DNA of 64,000 nucleotides from Yeosuana marina (GTDB lineage: Bacteria > Bacteroidota > Bacteroidia > Flavobacteriales > Flavobacteriaceae), in the NCBI RefSeq assembly GCF_011762485.1, contig NZ_JAAKGI010000001.1:573962-637961 (forward strand). The letters are read 5' to 3'. The translations under genes were made by a program, and so were the position numbers. Of this stretch, positions 1 to 8,540 are shown piece by piece (positions within the stretch are counted from its first letter, which is position 1; each line of letters begins with the position of its first letter). The notes under the pieces were generated by a model, which saw only the letters and a list, made by a program, of their open reading frames with translations, was not told the DNA's origin and made no database searches.

Positions 1-94
1 AATGGGTGCAAATATCTTGTTCGTTATCACCTAAAAGGTCATGACAAGCATAACATACTTTAGGAAAGAATACATTAACAATAGATTGTAGCAT
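1..94 (-). CDS. comF: ComF family protein, N-terminal fragment (runs off the window)
   Basis: The reverse strand from 94 downward reads as an open frame of 31 codons beginning MLQSIVNVFFPKVC and still open at base 1. It carries a CxxC pair (VCYACHD) and a following C near the edge, matching the zinc-ribbon start of ComF-like phosphoribosyltransferase-fold proteins linked to DNA uptake. The CYACH string resembles a heme-binding motif, but the flanking residues fit ComF better. It is divergent from glyS. Only the N-terminus is visible, so the call rests on a short stretch. Confidence 0.6.
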   Translation of the reverse strand, partial: MLQSIVNVFFPKVCYACHDLLGDNEQDICTH

Positions 95-190
95 TGAAAG
101 ACAATATGAACTTTTGTAAACTTAATTAAAAAATAAAAGAATTGACTACTTATTTTTTAACAAACAAGCTATTTGTTTGAAGCGGTTTTA

Positions 191-198
191 TATTTTTG
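191..198 (+). promoter_or_regulatory. Bacteroidota -7 box of glyS
   Basis: TATTTTTG matches TAnnTTTG and ends only 4 bases before the ATG at 203. The transcript should therefore be leaderless or nearly so. The box also argues against an in-frame ATG at 173, which lies upstream of it. Confidence 0.6.
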
Positions 199-202
199 CA
201 CC

Positions 203-1744
203 ATGGCAAATCAAGACGATCAATTTAAGAAGGTAATTTCGCATGCAAAAGAATACGGTTATGTATTTCAAAGCAGCGAAATATATGACGGTTTAAGCGC
301 AGTTTACGACTACGCCCAAAACGGGGCAGAATTAAAGAAAAATATCCGCGATTATTGGTGGAGAGCAATGGTGCAAATGAATGACAATATAGTAGGTATT
401 GATGCTGCTATATTTATGCATCCAACCACATGGAAAGCATCGGGGCACGTTGATGCGTTTAACGATCCGTTAATTGATAATAAAGACTCCAAAAAACGTT
501 ATAGAGCTGATGTCTTAATTGAAGACTACTGTGCTAAAATTGAAGCTAAAATTGATAAAGAAGTTGATAAAGCAGCAAAACGTTTTGGTGATGCCTTTAA
601 TAAAGAAGAATTTATTTCTACCAATGGCCGTGTTTTAGGCTATCAAGAAAAAATAAATACAACGCTTTCGCGAATGGCAAAATCTTTAGAAAATGAAGAT
701 TTAGCGGATGTGAAGGCACTTATTGAAGAGTTAGAAATTGCTGACCCGTTAACAGGATCAAGAAATTGGACAGAGGTTAAACAGTTCAATTTAATGTTTG
801 GAACCAAATTGGGTGCGTCTGCCGAAAATGCGATGGATTTGTACTTGCGTCCAGAAACAGCACAAGGTATTTTTGTTAACTTTTTAAATGTTCAGAAAAC
901 AAGCCGTTTAAAAATCCCTTTTGGGATTGCTCAAACAGGAAAAGCGTTTAGAAATGAAATTGTAGCAAGACAATTTATATTTAGAATGCGTGAGTTTGAA
1001 CAAATGGAAATGCAGTTTTTTATTAAACCTGGCACTCAAGCCAAATGGTACGAGCATTGGAAAGAAACACGAATGAAATGGCATTTAAGTTTAGGAATGG
1101 GGGCAGAGAATTATCGTTTTCACGACCATGAAAAATTAGCACATTATGCTGATGCTGCTGCCGATATTGAATTTAAATTTCCGTTCGGATTTAAAGAATT
1201 AGAAGGGATTCATTCTAGAACTGATTTTGATTTAAGTCAGCACGAAAAATTCTCAGGTAAGAAACTACAATATTTCGATCCTGAAGAAAATAAAAGTTAT
1301 GTTCCGTATGTGTTAGAAACGTCTATCGGTTTAGACCGTATGTTTTTAGCCGTATTCTCAAATTCTTTAGTTGAAGAAGAACTTGAGAATGGTACAACAC
1401 GAACCGTTTTAAAATTGCCAAGTGTATTAGCGCCAGTAAAAGCCGCTGTTTTGCCATTAGTTAAAAAGGATGGTTTACCTGAAGTAGCCCGAAAAATCGT
1501 AGACGAATTAAAATGGGATTTTAATGTAGATTACGATGAAAAAGACGCTGTTGGAAGACGTTACAGACGCCAAGATGCAAACGGAACACCATTTTGTATT
1601 ACAGTAGATCACGATACTTTAGAGGATAATACGGTTACGATTCGTCATAGAGATACCATGGAGCAAGAACGTGTTAAAATAGATGATTTAAGAGATTTAA
1701 TTAAGAAGGAAGTCGATGTACGTTCTTGGTTGATGAAAATGTAA
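203..1744 (+). CDS. glyS: Glycyl-tRNA synthetase (homodimeric type)
   Basis: Charges tRNA-Gly with glycine in the cytoplasm. The 513-residue protein is the single-chain alpha2 class II enzyme found in archaea, eukaryotes and Bacteroidota, not the bacterial alpha2beta2 form. Class II motif 2 is seen as GKAFRNEI near residue 248 and motif 3 as SIGLDRMF near 375. The C-terminal third (from about LAPVKAAVLPL) is the anticodon-binding domain. I choose the ATG at 203 (MANQDDQ) rather than the in-frame ATG at 173, because the -7 box lies between them and the extra ten residues are not family-like. Followed by a strong bidirectional terminator. Confidence 0.95.
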   Translation: MANQDDQFKKVISHAKEYGYVFQSSEIYDGLSAVYDYAQNGAELKKNIRDYWWRAMVQMNDNIVGIDAAIFMHPTTWKASGHVDAFNDPLIDNKDSKKRYRADVLIEDYCAKIEAKIDKEVDKAAKRFGDAFNKEEFISTNGRVLGYQEKINTTLSRMAKSLENEDLADVKALIEELEIADPLTGSRNWTEVKQFNLMFGTKLGASAENAMDLYLRPETAQGIFVNFLNVQKTSRLKIPFGIAQTGKAFRNEIVARQFIFRMREFEQMEMQFFIKPGTQAKWYEHWKETRMKWHLSLGMGAENYRFHDHEKLAHYADAAADIEFKFPFGFKELEGIHSRTDFDLSQHEKFSGKKLQYFDPEENKSYVPYVLETSIGLDRMFLAVFSNSLVEEELENGTTRTVLKLPSVLAPVKAAVLPLVKKDGLPEVARKIVDELKWDFNVDYDEKDAVGRRYRRQDANGTPFCITVDHDTLEDNTVTIRHRDTMEQERVKIDDLRDLIKKEVDVRSWLMKM

Positions 1745-1773
1745 CTAATTCTTGCAAAAGCAGGAATCTTAAT

Positions 1774-1811
1774 AAAAACAAAACCCAAGCTTTCGTTTGG
1801 GTTTTGTTTTT
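1774..1811. terminator. Bidirectional terminator between glyS and the Lrp/AsnC gene
   Basis: A 15-bp perfect stem (AAAAACAAAACCCAA and its complement) around an 8-base loop, with A and T runs on either side, so it can work on both strands. The stop codon of the convergent regulator gene lies inside its right arm. Confidence 0.85.
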
Positions 1812-2280
1812 ATATACTTATTTGTCTATCTATTTGCTGATCCAGTGAAATAAAGGTTTCCGTTCGTGAAACACCAGGAATAGATTGAATTTCCTTTTCT
1901 AGTAAGTGCATTAAATGCACATTGTCTTTACAAAGAATTTTAATAAATACATTCCAACTTCCCGTAGAGTAATGGCATTCTAATATTTCAGGAATTTTTT
2001 TTAGCTGTTTCAGTACGTCACTATGGCTCATGGCTGTATCTAAATGAATACCAATAAATGCCATGGTGTTATATCCTAAAACTTTTGGATTAATAACGAA
2101 TTTGGAACCCGAAATCAAACCAGACTTTTCAAGTTTTCTCAATCGTTGATGAATAGCTGCGCCAGAAATACCAACATTTCTTGCAATTTCAAGAATGGGT
2201 GTTCTCGCGTCTGCCATCAGAGTGCGAAGAATTTTTTTATCAATGCCGTCTATTTCTAGATTATGATTTGCAACCTTCAT
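1810..2280 (-). CDS. Lrp/AsnC family transcriptional regulator
   Basis: A 156-residue protein with the two-part Lrp/AsnC layout. An N-terminal winged helix-turn-helix (about residues 10-65, with IDKKILRTLMADART and GISGAAIHQRLRKLE) is followed by the RAM/AsnC effector-binding domain (about 70-150). Family members bind amino acids and act as dimers or octamers on amino-acid metabolism genes. It lies downstream of, and on the same strand as, the saccharopine dehydrogenase-type gene, so lysine-related control is possible but unproven. The 361-bp gap between them argues against one simple operon. Confidence 0.9.
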   Translation of the reverse strand: MKVANHNLEIDGIDKKILRTLMADARTPILEIARNVGISGAAIHQRLRKLEKSGLISGSKFVINPKVLGYNTMAFIGIHLDTAMSHSDVLKQLKKIPEILECHYSTGSWNVFIKILCKDNVHLMHLLEKEIQSIPGVSRTETFISLDQQIDRQISI

Positions 2281-2641
2281 TACTTATAAAGTTTTAAATA
2301 AAAACATAAAAGTAGTAAAAGGATTCAATCTAAAACTAAATATTGCGTTAAGGATTGCTCATGTATTCTATTTTAAATATTTGAGTTCGTGAATACTCCG
2401 TATTTGAACAATTTGTTTGAGCTCTTTTTATGTTTAATGAATTAATAATGTAAGGTTGAGCTCAGTCGAAACCTTTAAAAAATGTAAGAAGTTAAAAACC
2501 TTTCGAATGTGCTCAAGGTGACATAGAAACAATATATGATGTAAATTTTTTAAAGACAACAGATTATTTATTGAACTCTAGTTTTTAAAACATAAAAAAG
2601 GGAGTTGAGAAAGCCTAAACCGACAGGGAAACACCAAAACC
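2281..2641. other. 361-bp intergenic region with a degenerate dispersed repeat
   Basis: No credible coding frame or RNA gene is seen. The 5' part is the upstream region of the Lrp/AsnC gene. The middle holds an imperfect inverted repeat (listed separately). I see no good terminator below the saccharopine dehydrogenase-type gene. Confidence 0.6.
2452..2524. repeat. Imperfect inverted intergenic repeat with GAGCTCAGTCGAAACC-like arms
   Basis: The left arm (2454-2475, TTGAGCTCAGTCGAAA core) and right arm (2499-2520, TTTCGAATGTGCTCAA core) are complementary apart from a few mismatches, and the right arm is followed by GGTGACA. Elements of this kind, whose arms read TTTCGACTGCGCTCAAGGTGACA in better copies, are a dispersed intergenic family I recall from flavobacterial genomes. 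This copy looks decayed. Confidence 0.5.
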
Positions 2642-4006
2642 TTATATATTTAGCGGGTTGTAACCGTGATAAGGGACTTCTTTTTCTTTAAACAAAATAC
2701 CAGAATCTGCCAGCTCTTTTAGAATAGGTTCGTAAACTTCTTTGGTAATAGGAATTTGAACTCCAGGTGTGGTTATTTTACCGTTTAAAATTGCAAGTGT
2801 AGCGCTAGCAACAGGTAAGCCGACTGTTTTTGCCATGGCTGTATACGTTTGATCATCACCTAGAGTAACCATAGTTGAGTCTATTTGATAGTTTTTACCA
2901 TTCAGTTCATAGCCAAATTTATGATACATGACGATCATATCTTTATCATCTTTATCAAGTGTCCAGCTATCCATTAGCATTTTTTGTAAAATTTGTGCTG
3001 GTGTTGCTTTTTTAAGTTCTACCATTTTTTTAGAGTTGAAAATATCAAGTTCCAACAACTTATCCCAAACAATATCATCTTGATCAATTTTTAGAGTATG
3101 TCTAAATTTTAATTCTACCGAATCAGATGGACTGTAAGGTAAAAAGGCATTAACGAAATCTCTATAACTCATATTTTCACTATCATCAATGGTATAGCTA
3201 TCATCTGTCATACCTAACATAACAAACATATTCCATGCACGACTAAATCCAACACGCCTCATGGTACCACGATACAGTGTTTTAATGGAGTCTAAACCAT
3301 AAACATGTTGATACTTTAAAGAATCTCGGTTGGCATACACTTCAAACCTGCCATAATCCTCAATATCTAAAAATTCAGTTCTTCTAAATAATCTGTGGTA
3401 AGGGATGTATTTATAAGTACCTTCTTGCAGAAATTTGGCAGCTCCACCTTGACCCGCAACCACCACGTTTCTTGGGTTCCAGGTAAATTTATAATTCCAG
3501 AGGTTATTGTCGCTTTCGGGTGCTACAAGACCTCCGGTGAAAGATTCAAACAAAATCATTTTACCTCCATTGGCTCGTATGCTATCAATGACTTTCATGG
3601 CGCTCATGTGGTCAATACCAGGGTCAACGCCAATTTCATTCATAAAAATCAAACCTTTTTCAATGGCTTTATCATTTAAAGCTTCCATTTCTGGACTTAT
3701 ATAAGAGGCGGTAACCATATTTTTCCCAAATTCAATACAATCTTTCGCTACATCAATATGTAATCGTGCAGGAAGCATGGAAATAATAATATCAGCATTT
3801 TTAATTGCCTCTTTTCTTGAATCTAAATCAAAGATATCTAGGATAATTGCTTTAGCACGAATATGATTATTAATAATCTTCGACGCGTGGTTAATGTTGA
3901 TATCTCCTATGGTTATGAATAAGTTTTCGGTTTCTGATTTATCTAACAGATATTTTATTAAGTAAGACGTTGATTTTCCTGAACCAATAACTAAAATGTT
4001 TCGCAT
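2642..4006 (-). CDS. Saccharopine dehydrogenase family protein
   Basis: A 454-residue cytoplasmic oxidoreductase. The N-terminus has a Rossmann dinucleotide-binding turn (VIGSGKSTSYLIKYLL, about residues 6-21), then ADIIISMLPARLH and the family segment MNEIGVDPGIDHMSA near residue 130. The layout matches glutamate-forming saccharopine dehydrogenases (Lys9 type), which split or form saccharopine in lysine metabolism. Some relatives act on other substrates. A glutaryl-CoA-type dehydrogenase elsewhere in the window would fit lysine breakdown, but they are 45 kb apart. Divergent from the DUF423 gene. Family is certain, substrate is not. Confidence 0.85.
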   Translation of the reverse strand: MRNILVIGSGKSTSYLIKYLLDKSETENLFITIGDININHASKIINNHIRAKAIILDIFDLDSRKEAIKNADIIISMLPARLHIDVAKDCIEFGKNMVTASYISPEMEALNDKAIEKGLIFMNEIGVDPGIDHMSAMKVIDSIRANGGKMILFESFTGGLVAPESDNNLWNYKFTWNPRNVVVAGQGGAAKFLQEGTYKYIPYHRLFRRTEFLDIEDYGRFEVYANRDSLKYQHVYGLDSIKTLYRGTMRRVGFSRAWNMFVMLGMTDDSYTIDDSENMSYRDFVNAFLPYSPSDSVELKFRHTLKIDQDDIVWDKLLELDIFNSKKMVELKKATPAQILQKMLMDSWTLDKDDKDMIVMYHKFGYELNGKNYQIDSTMVTLGDDQTYTAMAKTVGLPVASATLAILNGKITTPGVQIPITKEVYEPILKELADSGILFKEKEVPYHGYNPLNI

Positions 4007-4085
4007 AATGAATTTTGTTAACTAATTTTGTTGAGACTAATGTAATAAATACAAAAGGTTTTATAAACTGAAATGTAGTATAGAT

Positions 4086-4478
4086 ATGAACAAGCAAATT
4101 TTAATTTTAGCGTCATTTTTAGGAGTTACTGCCATTGTTTTAGGAGCATTTGGCGCCCATGGATTGAAAGAATTAATTCCCGCGGAATCCATACAAACGT
4201 TTGAAACAGGTGTGCGATATCAAATGTATCACGCTCTTTTACTGCTTTTTGTAGGAAGTACGACCTTTATTTCAGCTAAATCAAAAAAACTCATATTCTA
4301 TTTTGTTTTAATAGGGTGGTTGCTTTTTTCTGGATCTATTTATGGCTTGGCGACGAATTTATTAACAAATTTTGATTTTAAAACCATCGCATTTGTGACT
4401 CCAATAGGAGGTTTATGTCTTATCATTTCCTGGGTTTTATTGTTTGTGAATTTCATAAAAATGAAAGCAAATAATTAA
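4086..4478 (+). CDS. DUF423 family small membrane protein
   Basis: A 130-residue protein with about four hydrophobic segments. The N-terminal ILASFLGVTAIVLGAFGAHGLKELI is the typical start of DUF423 (YgdD-type) inner-membrane proteins, whose function is unknown. The second segment (MYHALLLLFVG) and the GG-containing last helix (VTPIGGLCLIISWVLLF) also match. It stands alone between the divergent saccharopine dehydrogenase-type gene and pckA, 65 bp upstream of the latter. Confidence 0.85.
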   Translation: MNKQILILASFLGVTAIVLGAFGAHGLKELIPAESIQTFETGVRYQMYHALLLLFVGSTTFISAKSKKLIFYFVLIGWLLFSGSIYGLATNLLTNFDFKTIAFVTPIGGLCLIISWVLLFVNFIKMKANN

Positions 4479-4543
4479 TATTTTTATATAATAACACAAA
4501 AATATTCTTTTATTTTGCCAAATAATCATTTTTAAGCAAAATT

Positions 4544-6160
4544 ATGACAAATTACAACCAACTTACGAAAACGATTGAGTTAGAACAATACGGCATTAAA
4601 AAAGCTAAAGTAAGGTATCAACTTTCACCAAAAGAACTTCATGACATAACTTTAGAAAAGGGACAAGGCGTTGAGGCGTCTTCTGGAGCTTTAGCAGTTA
4701 ATACTGGAGAGTTTACAGGTAGATCTCCTTTGGATAGATTTATAGTTAAAGACGATGTAACTAGAGATAATATTTGGTGGGGAGATATTAATGTTCCGTT
4801 TGATCCAGAGAAGTTTGAAAGCTTATATACTAAAGTTGCAGAATATCTCTCAAATAAAGAGATTTTTGTGAGAGATTGTTATGCGTGTGCTGATGAAGAT
4901 TATAAACTTAATATTCGAGTTATTAATGAATTTCCTTGGAGTAATCAGTTTGCTTACAATATGTTTCTTCGCCCTACAGAAGACGAATTAGAAACGTTTG
5001 ATGCGGAATGGTTGGTTGTTAATGCGCCAGGGTTTAAAGCAAATCCAGAATTGGATGGCACCCGTCAACATAATTTTGCCATTTTAAATTTCACAAAAAA
5101 GATTGCCTTAATTGGCGGAACTGGCTATACGGGCGAAATTAAGAAAGGTATTTTTTCGGCCTTAAACTTTATTTTACCAATGTATAAAAACACCCTGCCA
5201 ATGCATTGTAGCGCTAATATTGGTAAAGATGGGGATACAGCTATTTTCTTTGGGCTTTCAGGAACCGGAAAAACAACACTTTCCACAGATCCAAACCGAA
5301 GTTTAATTGGCGATGATGAGCATGGTTGGACAAAAGAAAATAGCATTTTTAATTTTGAAGGAGGATGTTATGCAAAAGTGATTAATTTGTCTGCTGAAAA
5401 TGAACCGGAGATTTTTGAAGCGATTAAACCGGGAGCCATTTTAGAAAATGTCATTTTAGATGCTGAGGGTCATGTTGATTTTGCTGATACTGCCATTACC
5501 CAAAATACGAGAGTAAGTTATCCTATCAATCACATTGAAAATATTAAAGTCCCTTCCATAGGAAAGAATCCAAAGCATATTTTCTTTTTAACAGCTGATG
5601 CTTTTGGTGTTTTACCTCCTATATCTAAACTAACACCTAGTCAGGCAGCGTATCATTTTATGTCTGGATATACGGCTAAAGTTGCCGGAACTGAGGCAGG
5701 TGTTGTAGAACCTCAACCATCTTTCTCGGCATGTTTTGGAGCACCTTTTATGCCATTACATCCTGCTAAATATGCAGATATGTTAAGCAAAAAAATGAAA
5801 GAAGCAGGTGTCAGTGTTTGGTTGGTTAATACAGGCTGGACAGGTGGCCCTTATGGTGTAGGAACCCGAATGAAATTAAAGTACACTCGTGCTATGATTA
5901 ATGCTGTTTTAAATGGGGATTTAGGATTGTATACTTATGACAGCTACCACATTCATTCAGTATTTGGTGTGGCTCAACCTAGAGAATGCCCTGGAGTTCC
6001 AACGAAGGTTTTGAGTCCGAGAGCTACCTGGAATAATGATGAAGCTTATTATAAAACGGCTTTTAAACTAACTAACGCCTTTAGAGAGAACTTTAAAAAA
6101 TTTGAAGCCTTTGCCAGTGAAGAAATACGGAGAGGTGGTCCGCAACGCTATGCGTTTTAA
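4544..6160 (+). CDS. pckA: Phosphoenolpyruvate carboxykinase (ATP)
   Basis: Interconverts oxaloacetate plus ATP with phosphoenolpyruvate, CO2 and ADP, the first committed step of gluconeogenesis. The 538-residue length is normal for the ATP-dependent family. Visible motifs are the P-loop GLSGTGKTTLS (about residues 236-246), the metal/kinase segment GDDEHGW (about 256-262), and an NTGWTGGPYGVG stretch before GTRMKLKYTR. No partner genes are attached. It ends at a strong terminator shared with the convergent hemD. Confidence 0.97.
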   Translation: MTNYNQLTKTIELEQYGIKKAKVRYQLSPKELHDITLEKGQGVEASSGALAVNTGEFTGRSPLDRFIVKDDVTRDNIWWGDINVPFDPEKFESLYTKVAEYLSNKEIFVRDCYACADEDYKLNIRVINEFPWSNQFAYNMFLRPTEDELETFDAEWLVVNAPGFKANPELDGTRQHNFAILNFTKKIALIGGTGYTGEIKKGIFSALNFILPMYKNTLPMHCSANIGKDGDTAIFFGLSGTGKTTLSTDPNRSLIGDDEHGWTKENSIFNFEGGCYAKVINLSAENEPEIFEAIKPGAILENVILDAEGHVDFADTAITQNTRVSYPINHIENIKVPSIGKNPKHIFFLTADAFGVLPPISKLTPSQAAYHFMSGYTAKVAGTEAGVVEPQPSFSACFGAPFMPLHPAKYADMLSKKMKEAGVSVWLVNTGWTGGPYGVGTRMKLKYTRAMINAVLNGDLGLYTYDSYHIHSVFGVAQPRECPGVPTKVLSPRATWNNDEAYYKTAFKLTNAFRENFKKFEAFASEEIRRGGPQRYAF

Positions 6161-6163
6161 CAT

Positions 6164-6202
6164 AAAAAAAGAGCGACTTAAAAATTAAGTCGCTCTTTTT
6201 TT
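6164..6202. terminator. Bidirectional terminator between pckA and hemD
   Basis: A 10-bp GC-containing stem (GAGCGACTTA and its complement) extended by 7 A-T pairs around a 5-base loop, with T runs on both strands. Confidence 0.88.
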
Positions 6203-6217
6203 TATTTATAGATTGAG

Positions 6218-6967
6218 TTATTTGCCTTTATTAACTTTATCAATATACTTTTCTAAAGCCATGGTCATAGATGGAGTTTCTTTAGTAGGTGCGGCAATAT
6301 CTACACGTAATCCCTTTTCTTCAACCGCTTTAATAGTGGTGTCTCCAAATACTGCTATTCGTGTATTATTTTGTTTAAAATCTGGGAAATTATGAAATAA
6401 TGATTCAATACCTGAAGGACTAAAAAAGACTAAAACATCATAGTATACATCCGCTAAATCAGAAAGATCACTAATTACAGTTTTGTAAAAAGTAGCTAAT
6501 TTCCAATTAACTCCTAAAGCAGTCATGGTTTCAGGAACTTCAGGTTTTACCTTATCTGTACACGGCAGTAAGAATTTTTCGTCTTTATATTTTTTAATTA
6601 AAGGCGATAATTCAGAGAAAGACCGTTTACCAACATAAATTTTACGTTTTCTGTAAACTACATATTTTTGCAAATAAAAAGCGACTGCTTCAGATTGACA
6701 AAAGTATTTCATGGTATCTGGCACTTTAAAGCGCATTTCTTCAGCAACTCTAAAATAATGGTCTACAGCATTTCTACTCGTTAAAATAATAGCTGTATAG
6801 TTATTTAAATCTACTTTTTGTTGTCTGATTTCTTTAGCAGAAACGCCTTCTACATGAATAAAAGGTCTGAAATCTATTTTTACTTTTTGCTTCTCTTGAA
6901 GATCAAAATATGGAGAATTTTCTACTTTAGGTTCTGGTTGGGACACCAAAATGGTTTTCACTTTCAT
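6218..6967 (-). CDS. hemD: Uroporphyrinogen-III synthase
   Basis: Closes the linear hydroxymethylbilane into uroporphyrinogen III, an early step of heme synthesis. The 249-residue protein has the two-lobed HemD pattern: YTAIILTSRNAVDHYF in the first lobe and YDVLVFFSPSGIESL in the second, plus a final GLRVDIAAPTKETPSMTMAL segment. HemD sequences are poorly conserved, so the call rests on these short motifs and on its usual flavobacterial neighbour DUF4271 upstream. I choose the ATG at 6967 (MKVKTILVSQPEPK) over an in-frame TTG nine bases upstream. Confidence 0.85.
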   Translation of the reverse strand: MKVKTILVSQPEPKVENSPYFDLQEKQKVKIDFRPFIHVEGVSAKEIRQQKVDLNNYTAIILTSRNAVDHYFRVAEEMRFKVPDTMKYFCQSEAVAFYLQKYVVYRKRKIYVGKRSFSELSPLIKKYKDEKFLLPCTDKVKPEVPETMTALGVNWKLATFYKTVISDLSDLADVYYDVLVFFSPSGIESLFHNFPDFKQNNTRIAVFGDTTIKAVEEKGLRVDIAAPTKETPSMTMALEKYIDKVNKGK

Positions 6968-6992
6968 AGGGCGCAATTAGTTACTTCAGTTA

Positions 6993-7637
6993 TTATGAAT
7001 TAAACACCTTGTACAATATGATATAAGGTGCAATTTCAAGAGTGCAAAGATACAAAATAAAATAAAATAAGTTTCGTTTTATTAAACTTTGATGCGTTTT
7101 TATAGTAGTGATTAAGCCCATAATATTAACTACTAATAATAAAAATATAATTATATAAAGGATAATTAACGAAGGTGTAATACTAAACAATAAAATTAGA
7201 TTAACAGGAACTAAAAACAAACCTATAAAGTTCTTGTAACTTATTTTTTGAAATAAATATTGGTCAATCAATTTATCGATTTCAAAAAGGCTTCCTATAA
7301 GTCGTTCTAAAAGAACTTTTATTAAAATAAAGATGCCAATTCCAATCGTTAATTTAAATATAACATCGATGTTAGGTGCAAAGACCTGATTTGAAAGTTT
7401 CAGGTAAATAAATCCGAAAATAGATAAAGAAAGTATCAGGTTAACAAAAAGTAAGGCATCAAATCTGTCAAAAAACTTTTGTTCTCTAGCATAAATCTTA
7501 AGGTATTTTGAGTTCCCTAACACATAAACAAAATCATTAAAACGTCTAGGGAATAGTGATTTTGCAACTGCTATAAAAGCAATGCCAATAACTATTAAAA
7601 TAGTAAATAATTCAAATGTTTGTATAGTACGAAGCAT
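6993..7637 (-). CDS. DUF4271 membrane protein
   Basis: A 214-residue integral membrane protein with about six hydrophobic segments, for example FELFTILIVIGIAFIAVA and LFLVPVNLILLFSITPSLIIL. The segment RFNDFVYVLGNSKYLKIY is typical of the DUF4271 family, which in Flavobacteriia lies just upstream of hemD, as here (25-bp gap). Function is unknown. The constant pairing with hemD suggests a link to tetrapyrrole synthesis or the membrane, but nothing in the sequence proves it. Confidence 0.8.
   Translation of the reverse strand: MLRTIQTFELFTILIVIGIAFIAVAKSLFPRRFNDFVYVLGNSKYLKIYAREQKFFDRFDALLFVNLILSLSIFGFIYLKLSNQVFAPNIDVIFKLTIGIGIFILIKVLLERLIGSLFEIDKLIDQYLFQKISYKNFIGLFLVPVNLILLFSITPSLIILYIIIFLLLVVNIMGLITTIKTHQSLIKRNLFYFILYLCTLEIAPYIILYKVFNS
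7045..7052 (-). promoter_or_regulatory. Probable internal -7 box for hemD, inside the DUF4271 gene
   Basis: On the minus strand this reads TATCTTTG, a perfect TAnnTTTG followed by CA. It lies about 78 bases upstream of the hemD ATG, within the last codons of the upstream gene. hemD could therefore be transcribed separately. No clear -33 element is seen. Confidence 0.4.
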
Positions 7638-7716
7638 GCCCTAAAATTATTATAAATAATAATACCTACTTTAAATTATTAAGGAATATTTAAAAAAAAG
7701 TATCTTTTAAATAATG

Positions 7717-7724
7717 TACATTTG
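7717..7724 (+). promoter_or_regulatory. -7 box of the glycosyltransferase-dihydroorotase operon
   Basis: TACATTTG matches TAnnTTTG and lies about 90 bases upstream of the ATG at 7814, in the divergent region shared with the DUF4271 gene. Confidence 0.5.
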
Positions 7725-7813
7725 CTAAAATTTATAAGTTTTTAATGCTTCCTAGGCAAAACAAAACTGTTTTTAGGAAAAATGAAATATTAAAAACAAT
7801 ACTATGAGAATAC

Positions 7814-8536
7814 ATGAAACATGCTTTAGTAATTATACCAACCTATAACGAGATTGAAAATATTGAAGCCATAATTAAAGCAGTGTTTTCGGAGTCTGAA
7901 TTCACTCATATTCTTATTGTTGATGATAGTTCTCCAGACTTAACAGCTTTAAAGGTAAAAGAACTCCAAAAGGAGTTTCAACAGCGATTGTTTTTAGAAT
8001 CAAGAGTAGAAAAATCAGGTTTAGGAACAGCTTATATACACGGTTTTAAATGGGCTTTAAAGAAAAAATATGACTATATTTTTGAAATGGATGCCGATTT
8101 TTCACATGACCCTAAAGATTTAATTAAGTTATATAATGCTTGTAGCACAAATGGTGCAGATGTTGCAATAGGTTCAAGGTATATAACTGGAGTAAATGTG
8201 GTAAACTGGCCAATGAACAGAGTTTTGATGTCTTATTTAGCATCTGTTTATGTACGCATTATCACTGGTATGGCAATACGCGATACTACTGCAGGTTTTG
8301 TTTGCTATAAAAGACATGTCTTAGAAGCCTTAAATTTAGATACTATTAAATTTATTGGGTATGCCTTTCAAATAGAAATGAAATTTAAGGCGTATATTAA
8401 AAAGTTTAAAATTGAAGAAGTTCCTGTTATATTTACAGACAGAACGAAAGGACAATCAAAATTAAGTTCTGGCATAATTTCTGAAGCAATCTTTGGGGTA
8501 ATTTCAATGAAAATTAAAAGTATTTTCAAAAAGTAG
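7814..8536 (+). CDS. Polyprenol-phosphate mannosyltransferase-type GT2 glycosyltransferase
   Basis: A 240-residue family 2 glycosyltransferase with no membrane anchor. The N-terminal VIIPTYNEIENIEAII, the nucleotide-binding VDDSSPD (about 37-43), the DADFSHDP metal site near residue 92 and the C-terminal RTKGQSKLS segment near 210 are all as in dolichol/polyprenol-phosphate mannose synthases. These load a sugar from a nucleotide donor onto a lipid phosphate at the cytoplasmic face. The sugar is not proven. It leads a three-gene operon, 4 bp before the dihydroorotase gene. Confidence 0.88.
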   Translation: MKHALVIIPTYNEIENIEAIIKAVFSESEFTHILIVDDSSPDLTALKVKELQKEFQQRLFLESRVEKSGLGTAYIHGFKWALKKKYDYIFEMDADFSHDPKDLIKLYNACSTNGADVAIGSRYITGVNVVNWPMNRVLMSYLASVYVRIITGMAIRDTTAGFVCYKRHVLEALNLDTIKFIGYAFQIEMKFKAYIKKFKIEEVPVIFTDRTKGQSKLSSGIISEAIFGVISMKIKSIFKK

Positions 8537-8540
8537 AGTT

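Noticed and set aside
22..60. CYACH string on the minus strand as a c-type cytochrome
   Set aside because: The reading frame begins MLQSIVNVFFPKVC and fits the ComF zinc-ribbon start; only one CxxCH and no signal peptide.
173..202. Longer start for glyS at 173
   Set aside because: The -7 box at 191-198 would lie inside the coding region and the extra residues are not family-like.
3395..3704. Plus-strand open frames within the saccharopine dehydrogenase-type gene
   Set aside because: Shadows of a well-supported minus-strand gene, with no family resemblance.
7748..7784. TTCCTAGG...TTTTAGGAA inverted repeat upstream of the glycosyltransferase gene
   Set aside because: Pairing is short and interrupted, so it does not stand out from AT-rich background.
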